DNA of 57,370 bases. Origin: Comamonas sp. GTDB taxonomy: Bacteria; Pseudomonadota; Gammaproteobacteria; Burkholderiales; Burkholderiaceae_C. Shown here piece after piece: positions 29,849 to 38,967 of the stretch. The number at the start of each line of letters is the position of its first letter. Positions within the stretch are counted from its first letter, which is position 1. The position numbers were made by a program, and so were the translations under genes. The notes beneath the pieces are model-generated. The model saw only the letters and a program-made list of their open reading frames with translations, did not search any database and was not told where the DNA came from. The DNA lies in contig JAJPEQ010000012.1 of NCBI GenBank assembly GCA_021166775.1, forward strand, positions 1-57,370. Reading direction: 5' to 3'.

Positions 29849-30826
29849 ATGAAACTCCGCTCTTTCCTTCTCGCCGCCGCGCTTGTCGCGGCCAGCGCCC
29901 TCGCTCCCGCGCGGGCGGCCGCCCCCACGGTTCAGGGCCGGATCCACTTTCTCTTTCTCGACGGCAACGAGCTGCCCATGGCGGGCCTGACCCTCTCGGG
30001 GACCTGCGAATCGCGCCTGGGCTCGTTCTGGAGCCCCACCAGACACCAGGCGTCCTGGTCGTGCACCACCAGCAGCGACGGGGCCTGCAGCGCCTCCATA
30101 GAGACGCTGGCCGCCCCCGACGGCACGCCCGTGCCGTGCCGGGGAACGGATCGCAGCACGGTGCAGGAAAAGGGCGCGGCCCCCGAGCGCATCAGCTATC
30201 TCGCCTTCTTCGCCAAGGGCGCGACGGACAATTACGCGCTGGTGCAGAAACGCACGGGCTGGAAGGACGGGCAATACAGCTTCAAATCGGTGGACAGCAC
30301 CGAACTCTTCGACGCGCTGGCCCTGCGCTACCGCAGCAGCTATTACGCCGGGCATCTGCAGAAAACGTCGACGCCGCAGGGCACCACCGTCTGGAGCCTG
30401 CAGACCGCACACCCGCAGGAAAACCCGGACGAGCAGAACCTCGTGTACCTGCGCGCCCGACGCGGTCCGGACGAGCCGGCGGCACGCGTGGACGTGATGA
30501 TGGCCCTCACCTACGTCGATGAAGTGATCCGCCGCTACGACAAGGCGCAGTTCGAGGGCCTGCAGGGCGAAGCGACCGAGCCGCTCAAGACCTTGTCGGA
30601 CGGCAACACCTGCGGCGTGCGCGACCTGCTCTCGGGCCAATGCAAGTACCGCGAGGAGCTGAGCCTGCCGCTGCCGATGGCCCTGGTGCGCCAGCTGGCA
30701 GGCCAATACCGCGAAGGCGTGCCCGGCAACTGGCACCTGCGCATCACGACGCCGCGCGGCCAGCAGCTCGACTTCCTGATCGCTCATGCCGAATTCGCCG
30801 CGCTCGCGCAGGCACTGGAGCAGTGA
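29849..30826 (+). CDS. secreted protein of unknown function
   Basis: About 325 residues. A signal peptide (MKLRSFLLAAALVAASALAPARA) begins at the second of two in-frame ATGs (29831 and 29849). The mature part has several Cys (GTCESRLGSF, SCTTSSDGACS, VPCRG, NTCGV, QCKY) that may pair as disulfides, and an alpha/beta-like body with no enzyme motif I recognise. It stands alone between pckG and a universal stress gene. A periplasmic role is inferred from the signal peptide only. Confidence 0.75.
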   Translation: MKLRSFLLAAALVAASALAPARAAAPTVQGRIHFLFLDGNELPMAGLTLSGTCESRLGSFWSPTRHQASWSCTTSSDGACSASIETLAAPDGTPVPCRGTDRSTVQEKGAAPERISYLAFFAKGATDNYALVQKRTGWKDGQYSFKSVDSTELFDALALRYRSSYYAGHLQKTSTPQGTTVWSLQTAHPQENPDEQNLVYLRARRGPDEPAARVDVMMALTYVDEVIRRYDKAQFEGLQGEATEPLKTLSDGNTCGVRDLLSGQCKYREELSLPLPMALVRQLAGQYREGVPGNWHLRITTPRGQQLDFLIAHAEFAALAQALEQ

Positions 30827-30889
30827 ACGCGCAGGCGCGCACCGTATGATGGCGCACACACCCTGCCTGCAACCCACGTCGGAGGTCTG

Positions 30890-31312
30890 ATGAACATCCT
30901 GCTTGCTGTCGATGGCAGCGCCTACACCCGCAAGATGCTGGACTACCTCGCCAGCCACAATGAAATGCTGGGGCCTGAGCACCAGTACACCGCGATCACC
31001 GTGCAACTGCCCCTGCCGCCCCGCGCCCGCGGGGCCTTGAGCAAGGAAGCCGTCGATCAATACTACGCGGACGAGGCCGAAGCGGTGATGAAACCTGTGC
31101 GTGAATTTCTCGCGCGCAAGGGCGTTCAGGTGCAGACCCTCGCCAAGGTCGGCCTGATCGCCGACACCATCGCCGACGTGGCCACGCAGACGCCGTTTGA
31201 CCTCATCGTCATGGGCACGCACGGCCACGGCGCGCTGGGCAAACTGGTGATGGGCTCGGTCAGCACCAAGGTGCTGGCCAAGTGCGAGGTGCCGGTGCTG
31301 CTGGTGCGCTGA
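30890..31312 (+). CDS. universal stress protein UspA family
   Basis: A 140-residue single Usp domain. MNILLAVDGSAYTRKML at the start and the ATP-binding motif GTHGHGALGKLVMGSVSTKVL (G-x2-G-x9-G-S/T) near the C-terminus place it in the ATP-binding branch. GGAGG lies five bases upstream of the ATG. It is followed by a lipoprotein gene 10 bp downstream, likely the same transcript. Confidence 0.93.
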   Translation: MNILLAVDGSAYTRKMLDYLASHNEMLGPEHQYTAITVQLPLPPRARGALSKEAVDQYYADEAEAVMKPVREFLARKGVQVQTLAKVGLIADTIADVATQTPFDLIVMGTHGHGALGKLVMGSVSTKVLAKCEVPVLLVR

Positions 31313-31322
31313 CCGAGGCGAC

Positions 31323-31871
31323 GTGAAGCCACTGCGCCATACGCCCCTGCTGCTGGCCCTGAGCGCCGCGGTGGCACTGGCGGGCTGCGCCGCGATGAGC
31401 CAGGAAGAATGCCGCACCGCCGACTGGGGCGAACAAGGCATGCGCGACGCGCTCAATGGCCATCCGCGCTCGCGCCTGGCGGATATCCGAGAGGCCTGCG
31501 CCGAAGCGGGCGTGGTGCCCATCGAGTCGCTGTACTGGAATGGCTGGAACGCGGGCATCGCGCGCTTTTGCACCCCGGAAAACGGCGAGCGCTGGGGACG
31601 TGATGGCCGCAGCTACCACAACTCCTGTCCCCCGCAGATCGAGGCCGGGTTTCTGGATCGCTATCGGGCGGGGCGGCGCGTGTACGACGCCGAGCAAGCC
31701 CTCCAGCAGCTGCAGCGCGAGCAGGACCGCTTGCAGTGGCAATTGAACGGCGAAAAAGACGAGGCGCGGCGCCAGCGGCTGCGCGCCAGCCTGCGTGATC
31801 TGGACCTGCGTCTGGCCATGGCACGCGACGAGCTTAACCGCGCCCAATGGCGCCTGCGCACGGGCCGCTGA
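31323..31871 (+). CDS. DUF2799 lipoprotein
   Basis: 182 residues, starting with GTG. Lipobox VALAGC with Cys22. The body ECRTADWGEQGMRDALNG ... LYWNGWNAGIARFCTPENGERWGRDG is the DUF2799 pattern; the C-terminal 60 residues form a charged coiled coil (ALQQLQREQDRLQWQL ...). Function unknown; likely periplasmic side of the outer membrane. It follows the universal stress gene closely. Confidence 0.85.
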   Translation: MKPLRHTPLLLALSAAVALAGCAAMSQEECRTADWGEQGMRDALNGHPRSRLADIREACAEAGVVPIESLYWNGWNAGIARFCTPENGERWGRDGRSYHNSCPPQIEAGFLDRYRAGRRVYDAEQALQQLQREQDRLQWQLNGEKDEARRQRLRASLRDLDLRLAMARDELNRAQWRLRTGR

Positions 31872-31977
31872 GCGCCGCCCTGGCGAGCGCGCGGGCACCC
31901 GCCCGCACCCCTGCATGATGGGCGCAAGGCCGGGATAATCACAGGCCAGACCTTCTCCACGCCCGAGCCACTGCATC

Positions 31978-32532
31978 GTGAAACCTCTGCACCCAGCGCA
32001 CCTTGCCATGCCTGCCGACGAGCAGCGCGCGCTGCGCGACGCACTGGGCACGTTCGCCACGGGCGTGACCATCGTGACGACGCTCGCGCCCGACGGCACG
32101 CCGGTGGGGCTCACGGTCAATTCATTCAACTCCGTCTCGCTCGCGCCGCCCCTGGTGCTCTGGAGCCTGGCGCACAAGGCGCTGTCGCTGGAGGTGTTCA
32201 CGCAGGCGACGCACTACGCCATCCACGTGCTCACCTGCGCACAGCACGAACTGGCGGTGCGCTTTGCCACGCGCAACGCCGACCGCTGGATCGGCACCGC
32301 CTGGCACCCCGGAAAGACCGGTGTGCCGGTGCTCGCCGGGGTCGCGGCCGTCTTTGAGTGCGCAAGCCGCAACCAGTATCCCGGGGGGGATCACACGATT
32401 TTGGTAGGTGAAGTGCTGCACAGCACGCACCACCCGGGCAGCGCTCCCCTGCTCTATCACGGCGGCCGGTTCTACACCGAGCACCCGCTGGGCAACGGCG
32501 CAGGCGGCGCAGGCATGCGGGCCAAGCCATGA
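31978..32532 (+). CDS. flavin reductase domain protein
   Basis: A 184-residue FMN-binding split-barrel protein. LRDALGTFATGVTIVTTLAPDGTPVGLTVNSFNSVSLAPPLVLWSL is the flavin-reductase (HpaC/RutF-like) signature; the second part has HTILVGEV and LLYHGGRFY. Such enzymes supply reduced flavin to monooxygenases; no monooxygenase is nearby. Start GTG at 31978 or ATG at 32008. Its stop overlaps greB by ATGA. Confidence 0.88.
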   Translation: MKPLHPAHLAMPADEQRALRDALGTFATGVTIVTTLAPDGTPVGLTVNSFNSVSLAPPLVLWSLAHKALSLEVFTQATHYAIHVLTCAQHELAVRFATRNADRWIGTAWHPGKTGVPVLAGVAAVFECASRNQYPGGDHTILVGEVLHSTHHPGSAPLLYHGGRFYTEHPLGNGAGGAGMRAKP

Positions 32533-33092
32533 ACAAGGCGTTCACCCGGGAGGGCGAAGGCGATGAGGACGACGATGCCGTCCCGACGCCACAGATCCCG
32601 GCGGGAGCGAAGAACTACATCACCCCGCAGGGCTGCGCGCGACTGCGTGCCGAGCTGCTGCAGCTGATCGACGAGGAGCGCCCCAAGGTGGTGGACGTGG
32701 TGCACTGGGCGGCGCTCAACGGCGACCGCTCGGAAAACGGCGACTACCTCTATGGCAAGAAACGCCTGCGCGAAATCGACCGGCGCATCCGCTTCCTGAC
32801 CAAGCGCCTGGAGATCGCCGAGGTGGTGGACCCAAGCGTGCACGCGGGCAGCGATCAGGTGTTTTTCGGCGCGACGGTGACCTACGCCGACGATCTGGGC
32901 GAGGAGCGCACCGTGACCATCCTGGGCATCGACGAAGTGGACACCGGCCGCCAGCAGGTGAGCTGGGTCTCGCCGGTGGCGCGCGCGCTGCTCAAGGCGC
33001 GCGTGGGCGACGAGGTGGCGCTGCAGACGCCCGCGGGGCCGCGCACGCTGGAGGTGCTCGGCGTGCGCTACCCGCCGCCCGCGCGGGCCTGA
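32529..33092 (+). CDS. greB: transcription elongation factor GreB
   Basis: A 187-residue factor that rescues backtracked RNA polymerase by stimulating transcript cleavage. The N-terminal coiled coil carries the acidic tip (NGDRSENGDYLYGKKRLREIDRRIRFLTKRL), and the C-terminal FKBP-like domain ends with VGDEVALQTPAGPRTLEVLGVRY. A 25-residue acidic extension precedes the fold. The GDYLYGKKRLREIDRR form favours GreB over GreA. Coupled to the flavin reductase gene; converges with minE. Confidence 0.93.
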   Translation: MNKAFTREGEGDEDDDAVPTPQIPAGAKNYITPQGCARLRAELLQLIDEERPKVVDVVHWAALNGDRSENGDYLYGKKRLREIDRRIRFLTKRLEIAEVVDPSVHAGSDQVFFGATVTYADDLGEERTVTILGIDEVDTGRQQVSWVSPVARALLKARVGDEVALQTPAGPRTLEVLGVRYPPPARA

Positions 33093-33359
33093 TCAGCCTC
33101 GCGCGGCCTCGGGCAGTTCGATCTTGACTTCCAGCACCTCGAGTTCATCCTGACGCTCGAAGTGCACCTTGAGGTCCTCGGGGTTGATGCGCACGTACTT
33201 GGAGATCACGGCCACGAGTTCGCGCTGCAGCGCCGGCAGGTAGTCGGGCTGGCCGGGATTGCGGCCGCTGCGCTCGTGCGCGAGGATGATCTGCAGCCGC
33301 TCCTTGGCGACGGCGGCCGATTTCTTCTTCTCGCCCAGCAGAAATGACAGCAGGGACAT
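33093..33359 (-). CDS. minE: cell division topological specificity factor MinE
   Basis: An 88-residue protein that stimulates MinD ATPase and drives Min oscillation. [32 protein letters not shown] holds the membrane helix and the MinD-binding helix; the C-terminal dimer domain contains [16 protein letters not shown]. It follows minD by six bases in the order minC-minD-minE and converges with greB with no gap. Confidence 0.97.
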   Translation of the reverse strand: MSLLSFLLGEKKKSAAVAKERLQIILAHERSGRNPGQPDYLPALQRELVAVISKYVRINPEDLKVHFERQDELEVLEVKIELPEAARG

Positions 33360-33365
33360 GACGCT

Positions 33366-34181
33366 TCACCTCCCCCCGAAGATGCGTTTGAAGAAGCCGG
33401 GTTTCACGGCGTCGGTGAAGCGCAACGGCTTGTCTTCGCCGAGAAAGCGCGCGATCACGTCCTTGTAGGCCTCGGAAACGTCCGAGCCCTCCATGTGAAT
33501 CGCCGGCATGCCCTGGTTGGAGGCCTGCAGCACGGTTTCGGATTCCGGGATCACGCCGATCAGCTTGATGCGCAGGATGTCCTGGATGTCCTGCAGGCTC
33601 AGCATCTGCCCGTCTTCCACGCGATTGGCGTTGTAGCGGGTGATGAGCAGGTGCTCGCGAATCGGCTCGTCGCCCTCGATGGCGCGGCGGGTCTTGGACG
33701 ACAGCATGCCCAGAATGCGGTCGGAGTCGCGCACCGAGGACACCTCGGGGTTGGTGACCAGCAGCGCCTCGTCGGCAAAGTGCATCGCGGCGAGCGCCCC
33801 GCTTTCGATGCCCGCGGGCGAATCGCAGACGATGTACTCGAAACCCATCTCCGCCAGGTCCTTGAGCACTTTTTCGACGCCCTCGATGGTGAGCGCTTCC
33901 TTGTCGCGCGTCTGGCTGGCGGCTAGGATGAAGAGGTTTTCGAGCTGCTTGTCCTTGATCAGCGCCTGGTTGAGGTTGGCCTCGCCCTGGATGACGTTGA
34001 TGAAGTCGTAGACCACACGGCGCTCGCAGCCCATGATGAGGTCGAGGTTGCGCAGACCGACGTCGAAGTCGATCACGGCGGTCTTGTGCCCGGCAAGCGC
34101 CAGGCCGGCAGCGAAGGCGGCGCTGGTGGTGGTCTTGCCCACGCCTCCCTTGCCGGAGGTGACGACGACGATCTTGGCCAT
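33366..34181 (-). CDS. minD: septum site-determining ATPase MinD
   Basis: A 271-residue deviant Walker ATPase: SGKGGVGKTTTSAAF with Lys11 and Lys16, VIDFDVGLRNLDLIMGCE, and the C-terminal amphipathic membrane-targeting helix (GFFKRIFGG). It recruits MinC to the poles to block FtsZ rings away from midcell. The start at 34181 is the Met directly before AKIVVVTSG. Middle gene of minCDE. Confidence 0.98.
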   Translation of the reverse strand: MAKIVVVTSGKGGVGKTTTSAAFAAGLALAGHKTAVIDFDVGLRNLDLIMGCERRVVYDFINVIQGEANLNQALIKDKQLENLFILAASQTRDKEALTIEGVEKVLKDLAEMGFEYIVCDSPAGIESGALAAMHFADEALLVTNPEVSSVRDSDRILGMLSSKTRRAIEGDEPIREHLLITRYNANRVEDGQMLSLQDIQDILRIKLIGVIPESETVLQASNQGMPAIHMEGSDVSEAYKDVIARFLGEDKPLRFTDAVKPGFFKRIFGGR

Positions 34182-34215
34182 GTGTGCGGTTTCCTTGCGT
34201 TGTGTGCCCGCTGCC

Positions 34216-34965
34216 CTACAGCGGTTCAAAAATCAGTTTCTCGCCTTCCAGACGCACCTGCGCGGCCTTGCCGCGCACGTTCTCCGGCAGCTCATTGTCG
34301 GTGGTGCGGTACATGCCGGCGATCGAGACCAGCTGCGGCTCCAGGCAGGTGGTGTAGATGCGCGCGGTGGCGTCGCCGCGCGCGCCCGCCATCGCCCGCC
34401 CGCGCAGCGGCGCATAGACGTGGATGCTGCCGTCGGCGATCACCTCGGCGCCAAAATTCACGATGGCCAGCACCACGAGATCGCCGCCGCGCGCATAGAT
34501 CTGCTGCCCCGAGCGCACGGGCTTGTCGATCACCAGCGTGGGCACGGGCGCGGCGGGGAGTTCCCGCACCCCCCGCGCCTGCGCCTCGGGCACCTCATGC
34601 ACGGCATCGACCGGGGCGGGCGCCGGGCGCTGGGGCGCCTCGGGGGCCGCCGCCAGGCCGGCCTCGAACGCGGCCTGCATCTGCCCCGCGCTGCCGCCGC
34701 GCACGGCCACGGGGCGGGTACGGTGCTCCTTGAGCAGCGCCACAAGCGCGGGAAAGTCAATGGGGCGTGTCTCGTCCCTGACGGCCGCGAGATCGATGAC
34801 CACCAGGTCGTCATCGAAGAAAGACTGGTCATCGCCCAGCTGGCGCCGGAACTCGGCTTCGATCTGCGTGCCGTCGCTGCTCTTGAGCACCACCGCCACC
34901 ACGGGCAACTGGGTGCTTTTGAGATCAAAGCTGGTACGGGCGGCGCCCGGGGTTTCAACGGCCAT
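34216..34965 (-). CDS. minC: septum site-determining protein MinC
   Basis: A 249-residue FtsZ inhibitor. The N-terminal domain (FDLKSTQLPVVAVVLKS ...) binds FtsZ; a proline/alanine linker follows near residues 105-125; the C-terminal beta-helix (RSGQQIYARGGDLVVLAIVNFGAEVIADGSIHVYAPLRGRAMAGA) binds MinD. The start at 34965 is chosen over an upstream Met that lies in non-conserved sequence. First gene of minCDE. Confidence 0.96.
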   Translation of the reverse strand: MAVETPGAARTSFDLKSTQLPVVAVVLKSSDGTQIEAEFRRQLGDDQSFFDDDLVVIDLAAVRDETRPIDFPALVALLKEHRTRPVAVRGGSAGQMQAAFEAGLAAAPEAPQRPAPAPVDAVHEVPEAQARGVRELPAAPVPTLVIDKPVRSGQQIYARGGDLVVLAIVNFGAEVIADGSIHVYAPLRGRAMAGARGDATARIYTTCLEPQLVSIAGMYRTTDNELPENVRGKAAQVRLEGEKLIFEPL

Positions 34966-35086
34966 GGATCGCGAAGGGAAAGTGCCAGGAGTCTGTCGGA
35001 CCTGGGAATCGTGAAAGTGTACTGTGACGGCCCGGACGATCACCCGCGCGACGCACGCATTTTCATGGCGTCCGGATAATCGCGCG

Positions 35087-36037
35087 ATGCCCGCGTCGCG
35101 AAAAAATCACCTCGATACCCTGGCCACCGCTCTGCTGCTCGCCTGCAGCCTGTACTGGGGGTTTCAGCAAGTGCTCTCCAAGGCGACGGTGACCGAGGTG
35201 GCGCCGATCTACCAGGCCTTCTGGCGCTTTGCACTGGGCACGCTGGCGCTGCTGCTGTGGTGCCGCCTGCGCGGCATTTCGCTCTCGGGTGCACAGGAGC
35301 CGCCGGGCGTGACGCGCGCGGCGGTGCTCTCGGGACTGCTGTTTGCCGCGGAATTCACGGGGCTGTTTCTCGCCTTCAGGTACACCACGGCCTCACGCGC
35401 CACGATCTTCCTGTACTGCTCGCCCTTCTGGGTGGCGCTGGTGCTGCCGCACTTCGTCAAGAGCGAACGACTCAACCGCGTGCAATGGCTGGGCCTGGTC
35501 TGTGCGTTTTTCGGCGTGCTGCTGGCGCTGAGCGACGGCTGGCGCACGCCCGACGCGGCGCACGCCAACGCCTGGATGGGTGACCTGCTGGCGCTGGCCG
35601 GTGGCTTGTTCTGGGGCCTCACCACCTGCATGCTGCGCGCATCAAAGCTGCAGCACGCGCGCCCGGAAAAGCAGCTGCTGTGGCAGATGGGCGTGACCTC
35701 GGCCGTGCTGCCGCTCGTCTCCTGGCTGCTGGGCGAGCGCTGGCAACTGGACTTCAGCGCCTTTGCCTGGTCGTCGCTGCTGGTGCAGGGGCTGATCGGC
35801 GCTTTTGCGAGCTACCTCGTGTGGATGTGGATGCTCTCGCGCTACCCGGCCACGCGCATGTCGGTCTTCGTCTTCCTCACGCCGGTGTTCACGCTCGTCG
35901 TCGGGGCGCTGTGGCTGCACGAGCCGGTGACGGCGACGCTGCTGGCGGCGCTCGTGCTCGTGGCCGGCGGCATCGTGCTCGTCAACCGCCGGGGCGCGGC
36001 CGCAGGCACGAAGCCCGAGCCCGAGGCCATCGCATGA
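35087..36037 (+). CDS. EamA-family DMT transporter (second copy)
   Basis: A 316-residue membrane protein with ten helices in two EamA repeats (LLLACSLYWGFQQVLSKATV; SRATIFLYCSPFWVALVLPHFV; second repeat LLALAGGLFWGLTTCMLRASKL ...). Unlike the copy at 18074 it has the typical YxxPFWVAL-type signature of the first repeat. Substrate unknown. Its stop overlaps the MFS gene start by ATGA, so the two transporters are translationally coupled. Confidence 0.88.
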   Translation: MPASRKNHLDTLATALLLACSLYWGFQQVLSKATVTEVAPIYQAFWRFALGTLALLLWCRLRGISLSGAQEPPGVTRAAVLSGLLFAAEFTGLFLAFRYTTASRATIFLYCSPFWVALVLPHFVKSERLNRVQWLGLVCAFFGVLLALSDGWRTPDAAHANAWMGDLLALAGGLFWGLTTCMLRASKLQHARPEKQLLWQMGVTSAVLPLVSWLLGERWQLDFSAFAWSSLLVQGLIGAFASYLVWMWMLSRYPATRMSVFVFLTPVFTLVVGALWLHEPVTATLLAALVLVAGGIVLVNRRGAAAGTKPEPEAIA

Positions 36038-37206
36038 ACCGCGCCCTGCTGCTGCTCACGCTGTGCCAGGGCTTGTTCCTGGTCAACAACGTCACCTTCA
36101 TCGCGATCAACGGGCTCGTGGGCCTGCAGCTCGCGCCGTTCGGCTGGATGGCGACGCTGCCGGTGATGGGCTACGTGGTGGGCGGGGCGATCGCGGCGCC
36201 GCTGGTGGCGCGCTCGCAGACGCGCTTCGGGCGCCGAGGGTCGTTCCAGATCGGCCTGCTGGTCGCGCTCGGCTCGGCGCTGCTGGCCGCGTACGCGGCG
36301 CAGACGCGCCAGTTCTGGCTGCTGATGCTGGCCACCGTGGTCGCGGGCTACTACAACGCCAACGGCCAGCTGTACCGCTTTGCGGCGGCCGAACTCACGC
36401 GGCCCGACTGGCACGAGAAGGCGGTCTCGCTGGTGCTCGCGGGCGGGCTGCTGGGCGCCGTGGTCGGCCCCAACATGGCGGCGTGGACGCGCACGCTGCT
36501 GCCCACGCCCTTCGTCGCGGCCTACCTCACGCTGGCCCTCGTCGCGCTGCTCGCCATGGGCGTGATGGCGCTGATCGACTTCCCGCCCGCGCCGGCGCGC
36601 TCCAGCCATGCGCCGCGGGGCCGGCCGCTCGCGCAGATCATGCGCCAGCCGGTGTTCATCGTCGCCACGCTGGGCGCGGCCATCGGCTACGGCGTGATGA
36701 ACCTGCTGATGGCAGCGACGCCGCTGGCGATGCAGGTCTGCGGCTTCGAGTTCGGCGCCACCGCCACGGTGCTGCAGTGGCACGTGATCGGCATGTATGC
36801 GCCGGGTTTTTTCACCGGGCACCTGATCCGGCGCTTCGGCGTGCTCTGCGTCATGGGCGCGGGCGTGCTGCTGAACGCGGCGTGCGTGGCGATCGCGCTC
36901 TCGGGCGTCGAGCTGCAGCACTTCCTCGCGGCGCTGATCGTGCTGGGCGTGGGCTGGAATTTCCTCTTCACCGCGAGCACCACGCTGACGCTGCAAGCGT
37001 ACCGCCCCGAGGAAAAGGACCGCGCGCAGGCGGCAATCAACTTCTGCGTGTTCGCCACCATGGCGGTGACCTCGTTCTCGTCGGGCGCGCTCGTGACCAC
37101 GCAGGGGTGGAACTGGCTGAATGTCGGCTCCATCCCCGCGCTGGTGCTGATGGCAGCGGCGCTTGTATGGCTGGCGGTACGGCGGCCGGTCCGGGTTGCT
37201 ACTTGA
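36034..37206 (+). CDS. major facilitator superfamily transporter
   Basis: A 390-residue 12-helix transporter. N-half: LVNNVTFIAINGLVGLQLAP, MGYVVGGAIAAPLVARSQTRFGRRGSFQIG (the MFS loop 2-3 motif); C-half contains a second Pro-rich inter-domain loop (FPPAPARSSHAPRG) and LMAATPLAMQVCGF. Substrate not evident. Coupled to the DMT gene. The 3' end runs into a truncated dispersed repeat, which supplies the stop. Confidence 0.88.
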   Translation: MNRALLLLTLCQGLFLVNNVTFIAINGLVGLQLAPFGWMATLPVMGYVVGGAIAAPLVARSQTRFGRRGSFQIGLLVALGSALLAAYAAQTRQFWLLMLATVVAGYYNANGQLYRFAAAELTRPDWHEKAVSLVLAGGLLGAVVGPNMAAWTRTLLPTPFVAAYLTLALVALLAMGVMALIDFPPAPARSSHAPRGRPLAQIMRQPVFIVATLGAAIGYGVMNLLMAATPLAMQVCGFEFGATATVLQWHVIGMYAPGFFTGHLIRRFGVLCVMGAGVLLNAACVAIALSGVELQHFLAALIVLGVGWNFLFTASTTLTLQAYRPEEKDRAQAAINFCVFATMAVTSFSSGALVTTQGWNWLNVGSIPALVLMAAALVWLAVRRPVRVAT

Positions 37207-37229
37207 AAAATAGCTGCTGGCGCCCGCCC
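37204..37229 (+). repeat. dispersed palindromic repeat, truncated copy 5
   Basis: TTGAAAAATAGCTGCTGGCG is the left arm only. Its TGA is the stop codon of the MFS gene, and the next gene's stop lies two bases beyond it. Confidence 0.55.
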
Positions 37230-37230
37230 A

Positions 37231-38967
37231 TCATGCGTCAACATCGATTTTCGCCAACAACTGCCCGGTCTGCAGCAGCTCGCCCGCGCGGGCGAGCGGC
37301 GTGAGGCGCCCGGCACACGGCGCGAGCACGGCCGTTTCCATCTTCATCGCTTCGAGCGTGGCAATGACCTCGCCCGCGCGCACCTGCTCGCCATCGGCGC
37401 GGTGCCAGCGCACCAGGCTGGCGGTGAGCGGCGCGAGCACATCGCCCGGCCGGGCTGCGGCGGTGGCGGGGGGCGAGGCGGCTTCGCCCCGGGGCGCGGG
37501 CGCCGCCAGCGCCAGATCGGCGGGCAGGCCCAGCCGCATGCGCCGGCCGTCGAGCTCGATCCAGCTGCGTGCGAGCGGTGCGGTCTCGGGCGGGCCGGGG
37601 CGCGCGGCCGGCTCGAACGACGCGGTCATTTCGGTTTCGATCCAGCGCGTGTGCACGCCAAAGCGCTCTTCGGCGGTGAAGGCCGCATCGCGCACCGCCG
37701 CGCGGTGAAACGCCAGCACCGAAGCCACGCCTTCGATGGCGCATTCATCCAGCGCCCGGCGCGCACGCGCCAGCGCCTGTTCGCGCGTGGCGCCCGTGAC
37801 GATGAGTTTGGCGATCAGCGAATCAAAGCTGCCGGGCACGCTGCTGCCTGCGGCCACGCCGCTGTCGAGCCGCACGCCCGGGCCGCCGGGCGCGTCAAAG
37901 CGCGTGATGCGGCCCGGCGTGGGCAGGTAGCCGCGCCCCGGATCTTCGGCATTGATGCGAAATTCGATGCTGTGCCCGCGCGCGGGCGGCGTCTCGGTGA
38001 ACGTGAGCGGCAGGCCGTCGGCCACGCGCAGCTGTTCCAGCACCAGATCGACGCCGGTGGTCTCCTCGGTCACTGGGTGTTCGACCTGCAGGCGGGTGTT
38101 CACTTCCAGGAAGGAAATCTGCCCACCCTGCCCGAGCAGGAATTCCACCGTGCCCGCGCTCTCGTAGCCCGCGGCGGCGCAGATGTCGCGCGCCGCGCGG
38201 CACACCGCCTCGCGCTGCGCGTCGGTCAAAAAGGGCGCGGGCGCTTCTTCCACCAGCTTCTGGTTGCGCCGCTGCAGCGAACAGTCGCGCGTGCCGACCA
38301 CGACCACGTGGCCGTGCCGGTCGGCGAGGATCTGCGCCTCGATGTGGCGCGGCCGATCCAGGAACTGCTCGATGAAGCATTCGCCGCGGCCGAAGGCCGC
38401 CGTGGCCTCGCGCACCGCCGAGGCGTAGAGCTCGGCCACCTCGTCCAGGCGCCACGCCACCTTCAGGCCGCGGCCGCCGCCGCCAAACGCCGCCTTGATC
38501 GCGATCGGCAGACCGTGCTCGTCCGCGAAGGCCACGGCCTCCTCGGCGCCGTGCACCGGTCCGTCGGTGCCGGCCACCAGCGGTGCGCCCACCCGCAGCG
38601 CGATGGCGCGCGCGGCCACCTTGTCGCCGAGCGCGGCCATGGTTTCGGGGCGCGGGCCGATCCAGGTGAGGCCCGCATCCATCACGGCCTGCGCAAAGTC
38701 GGCGCGCTCCGAGAGGAAGCCGTAGCCGGGGTGCACCGCGTCGACGCCGCTCGCGCGCGCGATGGCGAGCAGCTTGTCGATCGCGAGGTAGGTGTCGGCC
38801 GCTCGCGTGCCTTCCAGCGCCCAGGCCTCGTCGGCGGCGCGCACGTGCAGCGCGTCGGCATCGGGGTCGGCGTAGACCGCGACCGAACGCACGCCGTAGT
38901 CGCGGCAGGCGCGGGCGACGCGCACCGCGATCTCTCCCCGGTTGGCAATGAGTACTTTCTGGATCAT
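37231..38967 (-). CDS. biotin carboxylase / biotin carrier protein (ACC alpha type)
   Basis: A 578-residue protein: biotin carboxylase domain ([56 protein letters not shown]) plus a C-terminal biotinyl domain with EAMKMET, the biotinylated Lys near residue 545. It loads CO2 onto biotin for a carboxyltransferase partner. No acyl-CoA carboxyltransferase is beside it; the overlapping pxpBC-like gene (ATGA overlap) is the only partner in sight, as in loci of urea-carboxylase/oxoprolinase type. So the target is probably a small amide or lactam rather than an acyl-CoA. Not proven. Confidence 0.88.
   Translation of the reverse strand: MIQKVLIANRGEIAVRVARACRDYGVRSVAVYADPDADALHVRAADEAWALEGTRAADTYLAIDKLLAIARASGVDAVHPGYGFLSERADFAQAVMDAGLTWIGPRPETMAALGDKVAARAIALRVGAPLVAGTDGPVHGAEEAVAFADEHGLPIAIKAAFGGGGRGLKVAWRLDEVAELYASAVREATAAFGRGECFIEQFLDRPRHIEAQILADRHGHVVVVGTRDCSLQRRNQKLVEEAPAPFLTDAQREAVCRAARDICAAAGYESAGTVEFLLGQGGQISFLEVNTRLQVEHPVTEETTGVDLVLEQLRVADGLPLTFTETPPARGHSIEFRINAEDPGRGYLPTPGRITRFDAPGGPGVRLDSGVAAGSSVPGSFDSLIAKLIVTGATREQALARARRALDECAIEGVASVLAFHRAAVRDAAFTAEERFGVHTRWIETEMTASFEPAARPGPPETAPLARSWIELDGRRMRLGLPADLALAAPAPRGEAASPPATAAARPGDVLAPLTASLVRWHRADGEQVRAGEVIATLEAMKMETAVLAPCAGRLTPLARAGELLQTGQLLAKIDVDA

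Noticed and set aside
29432..31573. A 713-codon minus-strand frame behind pckG.
   Set aside because: Overlaps the secreted-protein, universal stress and DUF2799 genes on the other strand, all with motifs or signals.
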